Source of the DNA: Sphaerobacteraceae bacterium
GTDB taxonomy: Bacteria > Chloroflexota > Chloroflexia > Thermomicrobiales > UBA6265
Length of the DNA stretch: 33,016 bases
Direction: 5' to 3'
Assembly (NCBI GenBank): GCA_016781925.1
Contig: JADDPH010000091.1
Span: 1-33,016, forward strand
Both the position numbers and the translations under genes were made by a program. This document shows, one piece after another, positions 1 to 7,400 of this stretch (position 1 is its first letter; each line of letters opens with the position of its first letter). Below the pieces are notes generated by a model that was not told where the DNA came from, searched no databases, and saw only the letters and a list, made by a program, of their open reading frames with translations.

Positions 1-66
1 AATCGACCAGATTTGCAGGAGCGTCGTAGGGTGTCCTAAATGCTGGAAGCTCACCGGCTGTTTCAT
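1..66 (-). CDS. Start of an unidentified gene running off the left edge (partial)
   Basis: An ATG on the minus strand at 66-64 opens a frame without stops to the edge of the window (22 codons, beginning MKQPVSFQHL). A purine-rich AAAGGGGGGACC lies directly upstream and can serve as a ribosome binding site. It is divergent from the HTH gene at 233. The piece is too short to recognise; being on the far side of the integrase it may belong to the putative integrated element. It could also be a chance frame. Confidence 0.35.
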   Translation of the reverse strand, partial: MKQPVSFQHLGHPTTLLQIWSI

Positions 67-232
67 GGTCCCCCCTTTGGTCGTGACAATAGACCCGCGA
101 TTCTACCGGTTCTTCTCCCTGCTATCATGCCTCCCGAGCGGGGCGCGCGCCGTTGCCGCCGTGACGAGTGGAGGTGAACGCTCAAGCTTCTGAGGTACCC
201 GCCACATCTGTGGGGGTGGCCAGAGGTGAAGC

Positions 233-550
233 GTGCGCGAATTGACCAAGACCCTCCGCCGTCTGGCCCAGCTGAGCGGAAAGACCGAGGCGCAGATCGC
301 CAAGCATGGGGGACTGGACCCAGCCTACGTCCGCAAGCTTATGAGCGGCCAGAAGTGGAATCCCACCGAGGCCACCCTCATCAAGCTGGCCGTCGGCATC
401 GTCTTTGACCCTGCGCTCTACAATCGGCACGGGGACAAGCCAGAGGTAAAACACCCGTTGGCCTACCTCGTCCAAGCGCTTCAGGCCGACCGGCTGCGTG
501 ACGCGATTGGCACCTTTCAAGAGCAGGTCGGGGACGTCGCGGCGGATTAG
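233..550 (+). CDS. Small helix-turn-helix (XRE-like) DNA-binding protein
   Basis: This is a 105-residue protein with an XRE/Cro-like helix-turn-helix in its first half (about residues 17-60). The segment KTEAQIAKHGGLDPAYVRKL has the usual spacing of the turn and recognition helix, and KWNPTEATLIKLAVGI follows as the closing helices. The rest (PLAYLVQAL...) is a short helical tail without an enzymatic domain. The start is GTG at 233, chosen because GAGGTGA sits just upstream. It converges on the tyrosine recombinase and lies in the accessory-looking left end. A small regulator of an integrated element is a reasonable inference; its operator and targets cannot be told from the sequence. Confidence 0.7.
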   Translation: MRELTKTLRRLAQLSGKTEAQIAKHGGLDPAYVRKLMSGQKWNPTEATLIKLAVGIVFDPALYNRHGDKPEVKHPLAYLVQALQADRLRDAIGTFQEQVGDVAAD

Positions 551-631
551 TCGCGTCTGACCCGGTAGATGGGGCCGCGAGGCCCGATTGAGACCTGGCG
601 CCGCCCCGCTCCCTTTCCCTCGTGTTGTCGT

Positions 632-1633
632 CTACAACCCCAACCTTTTGTGTCGTGGTGTCGGGCTATCGGGGTCCATCATGTGGCGCACTGCCTCAAA
701 GGGCGAGGCTGCCGCATGTTTGGATTGCAAATCGCCCGTCGAGAGCGAGAGGTATTTCTCCACGGTGACGAGTTGCTGGTGGCCCAGGATGCGCTTGACC
801 GTGTGCAGGTCGGTGTTGGCCCGCACGAGAAACGTCGCCGCCTGGTGGCGCAACAGGTGGGTGTGGATCGGCAGCCCCGTCTCGCGCCGGATGCGGGTGA
901 AGAGCATCTGGATGCCGCGCGGTTTCAACCAAAAGAGCTCGCCCGCCTCCTCCCCGCGCACCGTCAACCAGGCCCGGAGGTAGCCGGTCGCCCCGGTCTG
1001 GAAGAAGACGATCCGTTCCTTGCTCCCCTTACCCCGGACCTTGACGAGCTGATTCTCCAGGTCCAGATCTACAAGACATATCCCTTCAGCCTCCGACAAC
1101 CGCATCCCCGTGTCAAGGAGTAGAGCAACCAATGCCCGGTTCCGCACCGCCTGGGGACCGGGAGAGGCGAGGTGCCGGCAGGAGAAGAGTATCCGCAACT
1201 GGTCGTCGGAAAGGATGGGAAAGAGCTCGTCCGGCAGCTTGGGCAGGGCCACCTTCGGCAGCTTGGGCAAGACCTCCTCATCGACAAGGAAGCGGCAGAA
1301 GGCCCGCAGGTCCTTGAGCCGCGCGTGAATGGTGTGGATGGATCGTTCGGTGGAGCCACGCCAGGGCTTTTTGGGAGCCGTCCGCAGCCACGCGCCAAAG
1401 GCCGTCAGGTCGGCGCTGGTCAGGACCGAGGAGTCGGCCGGACGCCCGGTGGCCTCCAGGAAACGATGCAGGTCACGGAAGCTCTCCGCGTACCGCTCGA
1501 TGGTTTTGGGCGAGTGGTTGCGGGCGCGGTGGTGATTGAGATAGCGTGCTTCGAGGGTGTTTAAAAGGATATGGAGCCTGTCCATCTTCGTCCTCCGAGC
1601 CTGGAGCGACAACCGATGGGTCGAGGATGCCAT
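632..1633 (-). CDS. Tyrosine recombinase / integrase
   Basis: This 333-residue site-specific recombinase of the phage integrase (XerC/D-like) family cuts and rejoins DNA through a phosphotyrosine intermediate. Residues about 20-120 form the SAM-like core-binding domain (LNTLEARYLNHHRARNHSPK, then SIHTIHARLKDLRAFCRFLV). Residues about 135-310 are the catalytic domain. All catalytic residues are visible: R178 (TGMR), K202 (RGKGSKER), H259 and R262 (HLLRH), H285 (LGH) and Y294 (EKYLSLS). Two starts are possible: ATG 1633 after GGGAGG, or ATG 1585 after GGAGGA. The gene points away from a tRNA operon whose tRNA-Gly is truncated about 190 bp upstream, so it is probably the integrase of an element inserted there rather than the housekeeping XerC/D. 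That role is inference. Confidence 0.9.
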   Translation of the reverse strand: MASSTHRLSLQARRTKMDRLHILLNTLEARYLNHHRARNHSPKTIERYAESFRDLHRFLEATGRPADSSVLTSADLTAFGAWLRTAPKKPWRGSTERSIHTIHARLKDLRAFCRFLVDEEVLPKLPKVALPKLPDELFPILSDDQLRILFSCRHLASPGPQAVRNRALVALLLDTGMRLSEAEGICLVDLDLENQLVKVRGKGSKERIVFFQTGATGYLRAWLTVRGEEAGELFWLKPRGIQMLFTRIRRETGLPIHTHLLRHQAATFLVRANTDLHTVKRILGHQQLVTVEKYLSLSTGDLQSKHAAASPFEAVRHMMDPDSPTPRHKRLGL

Positions 1634-1819
1634 GAGGAACCTCCCGCGCCGAGGGTCCAGTGGACCTTCCCAGCGTGCCTGTCCGAACGGGGCCAGTGCA
1701 GGTGTCTGCGGGCCAACAGGACAGGTGCGTCAGGCCGGGGAGGGGAGCACGTGTTCGGGGAAAAGGGGCGGTCTGACGGGGGTTTTTCGGCCTAGTGGGC
1801 GTGGTGAGAGCGCGGGTAA
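1634..1819. other. Short non-coding stretch between integrase start and broken tRNA-Gly (candidate attachment-site region)
   Basis: No credible gene is present. It holds two inverted repeats: GGTCCA-g-TGGACC at 1654-1666, and CCTGTCC (1678-1684) with GGACAGG (1719-1725). Such repeats upstream of an integrase can be regulator or integrase arm-binding sites, but that is only a suggestion from position. The sequence abutting the broken tRNA (1811-1819) does not resemble the missing tRNA half. Confidence 0.4.
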
Positions 1820-1857
1820 TTGGAAGGCAGGCACTCTACCAACTGAGTTACTCCCGC
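1820..1857 (-). pseudogene. Truncated tRNA-Gly (anticodon UCC), 5' half only
   Basis: Read on the minus strand from 1857, the sequence gives a 5' acceptor strand GCGGGAG, a D arm with stem ACTC/GAGT around AGTTGGTA, the 5' anticodon stem CCTGC and the loop CTTCCAA with anticodon TCC. The expected 3' stem GCAGG, T arm and 3' acceptor strand are missing. The sequence changes to TTACCCGCG exactly after the anticodon loop, and I find no matching 3' half elsewhere in the window. It lies 54 bp downstream of tRNA-Pro and would be cotranscribed with it. The break position and the nearby integrase suggest disruption by site-specific integration. Confidence 0.75.
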
Positions 1858-1911
1858 GGGTTGGTGCGGCGGTCAGGGGCTGGGGAAGACGACCCGAATC
1901 CACCAGCGGGG

Positions 1912-1985
1912 TCGGGGTGAGAGGACTCGAACCTCCGACCTCAGCGTCCCAAACGCCGCGCGCTACCAGGCTGCGCCACACCCCG
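1912..1985 (-). tRNA. tRNA-Pro (anticodon UGG)
   Basis: The 74-nt minus-strand gene folds into a full cloverleaf. The acceptor is CGGGGTG/CACCCCG with discriminator A. The D arm contains AGCCTGGTAGCGC. The anticodon stem CGGCG/CGCTG (one G-U pair) holds loop TTTGGGA with anticodon TGG. The T arm contains TTCGAGT. No CCA end is encoded. It is the first gene of a small tRNA operon with its own promoter and is followed by the broken tRNA-Gly. Confidence 0.95.
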
Positions 1986-2004
1986 CCGTATGCCCACGCA
2001 GGCG

Positions 2005-2034
2005 AGTATAGTCATCGGTCGGAAGGGGTGTCAA
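2005..2034 (-). promoter_or_regulatory. Near-consensus sigma-70 promoter for the tRNA operon
   Basis: On the minus strand there is a -35 TTGACA (2034-2029), an 18-bp spacer and a -10 TATACT (2010-2005). The -10 is 19 bp upstream of the tRNA-Pro 5' end. Both boxes are close to consensus and the spacing suits a stable-RNA promoter. Confidence 0.8.
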
Positions 2035-2133
2035 CGCGATCGCGGCGCGCTCGCCTCGATGACGTTGGTTCAGCAAGGCCAGGCCTCGACCTCGCCGATT
2101 GGCGTCCGGTGCGCAAGTCCGCCCGTCGCACTC

Positions 2134-4473
2134 CTACGCGGCAGGGTCGGCGCGGGCAACCGTCGTCCGGCGATAGATCTGCACGTCGTCGCTCGTGAAG
2201 ACCTCCTGCCACCCGGGTCCAGGATATCCTGGCAGGGAGGCCGCCTCGACCGGCTCTGCCTCGGCGTCTTTGCACCCTCTCGCTCCCTCGCGCTCAAAGG
2301 TTCCGACGTAGAGCAGGGTAACACCGTAGCGGTCGAGAAGTGGCCCGGAGGGGTTTTCGAGAATGGCACGAGCGTCTTGTTCCCGCCGATCGATCTCCTC
2401 GGCGTAACCCGGTTCGCCGTTGCGCCACTGCCGCTCGTGGCCCCCCCAGCCGGCCACCGTCGGCACGCCGCTGAAAGCGGACGCGCGGTTCACCGGCACC
2501 CCGTCGGCATTTTTGTAGGAGTAGGAACAGCCCGCTTCAACGAGCACATCATTCGCTCTCGCGTGATCTCGCAGCCATCTGATGGCGGCCAATTCGTCCG
2601 GAGACCAATCACCGACGTAGGCGGCGCCGTCAAGGTTGCGCGGCCCGGTGAACCCGTCCGTCCACTGATACGACGCCACGACGGGGTAGGAGAGTCCAGC
2701 GACAAGCGCCGCAGCGAGGATGCCACCGACGGCGAAGCGGCCGAGGGATCGCGGGCCGTATTCCCGCCAAAGGACGACGGCGGTGAGTGCGGTCGCCACC
2801 GCAAACACCGTCCAGACCTGATAGTAGACCTTGAACAACGTGTTCATCCGGTTGTTGAACACATCGCGGAGAAAGAAGAACTCCGTCGGAAGCACCAGCA
2901 GGAAGCCAATCACGTACAACGCGAGGGCGATAAAGCGACCATCGACCGTCCTCTGGCGCCGCAACAGTTCGATACCACCGACGACTGGGACCACGCAGAG
3001 TAAGACTACCGGCGCTGGCAGCAGCAGAGCCGCGAACCCGGCTCCCGCGAGAACAACCCCGGCGGTGCCGTAGCCCCCGCTGTCCCGAGCGGTCTCCTCG
3101 CGGCGCCCGAATCCGCTGAGAATCAACCAGACCGCACCGAGATAGGGAACGCCAAAGATGGTGAGAAATTCGCCGACCGACGTGCGCTCGCCGGTCACCG
3201 TGCCGAGCGTGGCTGCTAGGGTCGAAACGAGCGGAATGCCCCGGATCGCGGGTCGGAGGGCACTACTGTCAGCACCGACGGGTGGGGTGAACGTCAGGAC
3301 GAACGGTAGCCAGGCGAGGACCGAGGCGGCAATGAGGGTGCCGAGGGCGATCAGCCGGTGACGAAGCCGGAAGCGTCGCGCGGCGAACCATAAAGCTGCC
3401 ACGGCGATCAACAGAAACGTGGGGTAGTCCCAACTGTTCAACGGGTAGAGCGCTCCAATGGCGGCGCCCGAGGCGATGATGACCGCTGCTTCCCGCCAGC
3501 CGCGACGACGATTTCCGCTCCACCGGCCGATCGGGAGGAGGTTCAACGCCAGCGAGAGCGCGAGGACGGTGAACGGGAGCGCCATGACATGAGGATGGAG
3601 GTCACCAAGGAGAAAGCTAAAGAACGGGAACTCGTTGATCGTCTCCGTGCTGGGACTCTTGCAGTCATTGGCGATGCGCGGCCCGTCACAAACGATACGA
3701 CTTGCGCGCCACCCGATCCCCACCTTCTTGTCCCACCACCACGCGTTCCAGGCCGCCTCAGGGGCGACGATCAGTCGCTGGGCCGCGTAGAGGTTGCCGA
3801 CCAGGACCAGCAACACCGATGCCAGGCCCCCGCTGATGAGGGACAGCCCGCGGTTGAGCCAGCGCCGCGACGCGTTGAACGCCAGTCCACCGGCCGCGAC
3901 GAACGCCATGCTGAACGTGGTGGCAAGAGCAAGGTTGAAGCCGATGGATGTCGGTACGGCGGCCAGCCGCGCTACGCTACCGTGAAGGAGAAAACCAAGG
4001 TAGTAGTAGTTGATGGGTTTGCCGGCGAACCAGGGATCCGTGGGCGGCATCGAGACGGCCCGCGAAGAAGATGAGAGGAAGGCCGAATCCATCGGTTTTT
4101 CGGTGCCTGAGATGTCGGGCGTGTAGCCCCGTAACCAGACATAACTGACAAAAACAACCACAGCCGCGAGTTCAGCGACGAGCAGCGCGCGGATCCAGTC
4201 GCGACTGACGAGGCGGTGACGAAACGCGGCCCACCATCCCGAGGCGGTGAGAACGGCCCAGGTGAGCCAGAGGCCCGTGGTGGAGTAGGGGAGGAGATCG
4301 AGACTGGCGAGCAGCCAGAGCGGATAGACCGTGGCCAATAGCGCCAAGGGGCGGGCGATTGAGGCGCCGCCGTCGGGAAGGCGGCGGGCAAGGAGGCGTA
4401 CCCATGGGGCGATGCCCCACGTCAGCGCTAACAGTACGGCGTACCAGGACGCCGCTTCCCACGACCAGTTCAT
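2134..4473 (-). CDS. Chlor_Arch_YYY / DUF2298 polytopic membrane protein (stand-alone)
   Basis: This 779-residue integral membrane protein has more than ten hydrophobic helices. Signature motifs are EKPMD (residues 125-129), INYYY (154-158), the acidic-histidine motif DLHPH (291-295), NSWDYPTF, and FNNRMNTLFKVYYQ. The C-terminal third is soluble-looking and contains VAGWGGHERQW. The family is uncharacterised but resembles GT-C glycosyltransferases, in which an acidic loop residue (here possibly in EKPMD) activates a lipid-linked sugar; that role is inference. The ATG at 4473 begins only 25 bp after the upstream YYY gene and has no clear ribosome binding site. The same frame stays open further upstream inside the neighbour, but that part reads as an out-of-frame shadow. 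It is probably cotranscribed with the upstream paralogue. Confidence 0.85.
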   Translation of the reverse strand: MNWSWEAASWYAVLLALTWGIAPWVRLLARRLPDGGASIARPLALLATVYPLWLLASLDLLPYSTTGLWLTWAVLTASGWWAAFRHRLVSRDWIRALLVAELAAVVVFVSYVWLRGYTPDISGTEKPMDSAFLSSSSRAVSMPPTDPWFAGKPINYYYLGFLLHGSVARLAAVPTSIGFNLALATTFSMAFVAAGGLAFNASRRWLNRGLSLISGGLASVLLVLVGNLYAAQRLIVAPEAAWNAWWWDKKVGIGWRASRIVCDGPRIANDCKSPSTETINEFPFFSFLLGDLHPHVMALPFTVLALSLALNLLPIGRWSGNRRRGWREAAVIIASGAAIGALYPLNSWDYPTFLLIAVAALWFAARRFRLRHRLIALGTLIAASVLAWLPFVLTFTPPVGADSSALRPAIRGIPLVSTLAATLGTVTGERTSVGEFLTIFGVPYLGAVWLILSGFGRREETARDSGGYGTAGVVLAGAGFAALLLPAPVVLLCVVPVVGGIELLRRQRTVDGRFIALALYVIGFLLVLPTEFFFLRDVFNNRMNTLFKVYYQVWTVFAVATALTAVVLWREYGPRSLGRFAVGGILAAALVAGLSYPVVASYQWTDGFTGPRNLDGAAYVGDWSPDELAAIRWLRDHARANDVLVEAGCSYSYKNADGVPVNRASAFSGVPTVAGWGGHERQWRNGEPGYAEEIDRREQDARAILENPSGPLLDRYGVTLLYVGTFEREGARGCKDAEAEPVEAASLPGYPGPGWQEVFTSDDVQIYRRTTVARADPAA

Positions 4474-4498
4474 CGGAGAAGGCTGGAAAGGCGCGGGC

Positions 4499-7400
4499 TC
4501 ACGCGGCGTTCTCAGGCAAGACGCGGTAGATCGTGGTGCCGTCTGCGGAGAAGGCAACTTCCAGGGAGGAGCCGACCATCCCGTCGAACGCGGCGATCCC
4601 CACCGGTGATGCGTAGCGGCGCACCGCGTTGTCCCCGTTCCACCGGCCGCGCGACTCGCGCTCAACATCCCCAACGACGACGTAGGCGACGTCGTAGCGA
4701 CGAAGCACCTCCAGCTTTGTGGCACGGTCAGGCGAGTCGTAGAGCTGGCGAACGTCTCGCATCCGTTGCCCGATGCCCTCCGGATACCGCTGCTGCCGCT
4801 CGTGGCGGTCCCAACCGAGTACAGCGGGTAGCCCTGTCGCGTTGGAGATGCGGGATCCATTTCCCCGGTACGGGCCGATGGCCGCTTCGGCGATGACCGC
4901 CGACCCATCCACCCGGTCGTTGAACCAGGCAATCGCCTTTAAGTCACCCTGGAACGAGACCTCGTCTGACGTGCCCTCCCTGTCCGTTTCGGTGCGGATG
5001 GTTCCGTACCGCATCCAGTCAAGCCCGTTCAACGTGGCGGAGCCGAGGCTGGGCGTGAACCGCTGATGCAGCCGGGGGCTGGTGGCGAGAAGCGGGTAGA
5101 ACAGGGAGGCGATGATGACCATCCCGGTGACCGCCAGGCCAGCACGGGCCCACATGCGGTCTGCCTCAACCGGTGCGACTGTGCTTGCCGCCGCGTTCGC
5201 CCCAGCGTCACGGGAGAGAACCAGAGGCTGTCGGACCAGGCCAAGGACGCGGTGACGAGACACGGCCGTGACGAGAGCCGGGCCCGGCCCGAGCGCCGCC
5301 ACCGCCAGCATCCGAGCGACAAGCGCCGCGGCGCTCACCGCGAGCAGGATCCAGAGCTGGTTGTAGAACTTGAAGATCGTGTTCATCCGCTCCCAGTTGC
5401 TGCCCTGGAGATCGTCCGCCAGGAAGACCACCTCGATGCCCGCGCCGACGGCCGCGGCGGTGCCGATCATGAGCCCGAGAAAGCGCTCGGCCGGGGAGCG
5501 GCCATGCAGCCAGACAGCCAACGCCGCTGCGGCAAAGAGAAGGAGGAGCCCCAACACTATGCGGCCGTCCGGAATCACGATGGAGGCGACCCCGGCCGCG
5601 ATGAGCAGGCCAAGGCGAGTCAAGGTGAGCTGACCGACGAGGCGATCCCGCTGCCCAGCGCCCAGCCAGGCGACGAGGCCGAGCGTGAGTCCCGCGGCGG
5701 CAACGACCCCGGCGGTGAGGGTCTCGGCCAGCGCCGGCGAGGTTGTGCCGACCAAGCCCCGAGCGAGGAGCAGGGCGGCGAGAACGAGGAGTGGCAGGAA
5801 GGGTTGCTGGAGCATTTGCGGTGCATCGCGGCGGCGTGACACGAGCAGGACGACCAGGCCCAGGCCGGCGATCATGAGCAGTCCACCCAGGTGGTCGGCG
5901 AACTGCCAGAAGTCCGTCGGCTCCCTCGTCGTCGCCAGAGAGCCGAACAAGGCGACGTAATGACGGAGGAAGGGCAGAAAGAGAAGGTAGGCGAGTCCCC
6001 CCAAGAGGGCCGATGAAGCGACCCAGACGGCCAGTCGCCTAGGCCAGGGACGGATGTGGGCGCTGGCCATGAAGAGCGCGACAACACCAAGGGCGCCGTA
6101 GGTCGGGACGTCCCAGGCATTGGTGGCGGTGAGGGAGCCGACCGCGAGCGCCAGCAGGCCGAACCGAGCCGCGACGGCAGCAACGGGAACCGCATGGCGC
6201 CCCGGTGAGGCGACCACGAGAGCAAACTGACGGGCGTTCCTCGCGAGTGCGTACCCGGCTGCGAGCGCGAGGAGCGTGATCGGCAGGGCGACCACGTGCG
6301 CGTGAAGATCGGCATAGAGAGCCGTGAAGTAGGGAAACTCCGTAATCGCCCAGGAGATCGTTCGCGAGCCGGCCCAGGTCCAATACTGGAAGGCATCCCC
6401 GGACCCGTCCGGGCGTAGGAGCCAGCGGAAGAAACCGTCGAGGTTGCCGATCCCGACGAGAAAGAGTACCCCGAGGGCTCCGGCGGGAATGGCCCCCCGC
6501 CGCCATCCTGATAATGCGCGGCCGAGGGTGGCCGTGAGGCTGTAGCCGCCGCTGGCTAGGAGGGCGATTACCGTTGGTTGAGCAAGGTTGAAGGCGATCT
6601 CACTCGGGATCCCGGTCAGCTTGACGCAGAAGGCGACCAGGTAGAGACCATAGTAGTAATAGTTGATGTAGCCGCCCGCATACCACGGATCATACGGTGG
6701 AAAGGAGGCGCTTCGGAGGGTGGCGTTGAGGTGCGCGAATTCCATCGGCTTCTCGCCGCCCCAGATCGGGTGCCAAGCGTCCGGGTTGAGGTACCGATAG
6801 AGGAGGAAGAGGCCGAAGACGAGCCAAAAGATGCCCTCACCCGCGAATGCCGCCCTTCGCTGCTCGGGCCGCACGAGCCAGGCGGTCCTGCCACGTCGCC
6901 ATCTGAGGCGTACCGCCCAGCCGGCGACCAGCAGCGCGAGCAGTGCCGCCCCGGACCAGACCGCCCGGAACGCGAAGATGTGCAGGCTCGCGCCGATCCA
7001 GACGATGTAGCCGGCAATGAGTAGCGCTATGAGACGAGCGAACCCCCACCCCGCGTCACCGAACCCCCGAAACGCGATCGCCGCGAGCGGCCAGCCGGCA
7101 ACTTGGAGGAGCACGAGAAGGGTGATCCAGACCACAAACGCCATGGCTGAGTTGCGGGTGAGCGCCTCGCTCCAGCGTGCATCGGCCACGGCCGGAAGTT
7201 GACCCACTGGCTCGTGCAGCATGAGTTTCTCACTAGGCGGCTCGCGGGTCGGGGAGACCTGCTGCGTTCTGGCCTGCTCCATCAGCCGGTCGTAGTCGGG
7301 CTTTGCGATCAAGCTGTCCTTGCGGTAGATGCGGACGGCGGGGTGGTCGTAGTTGATGAACGATTCGTCTGCCGCATCGTCGGCGATGTGCACCGGCCCG

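Noticed and set aside
571-586. Small GGGCC-GCGA-GGCCC hairpin between the convergent HTH and integrase genes
   Set aside because: The stem is only 5 bp with no T-run on either strand; too weak to call a terminator.
1-1811. Possibility that tRNA-Gly is intact but interrupted by an intron, with its 3' half downstream
   Set aside because: No sequence resembling the missing 3' anticodon stem, T arm and acceptor strand was found downstream on the minus strand, and no intron features are apparent; integration-related disruption fits better.
1990-3003. Plus-strand open frame antisense to the YYY gene
   Set aside because: It is a shadow of a clearly recognised minus-strand gene, with no domain in its translation.
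4474-4932. Upstream extension of the second YYY gene inside its neighbour
   Set aside because: The extra residues are Ser/Arg/Pro-rich shadow translation of the GT39-YYY fusion gene and lack family similarity.
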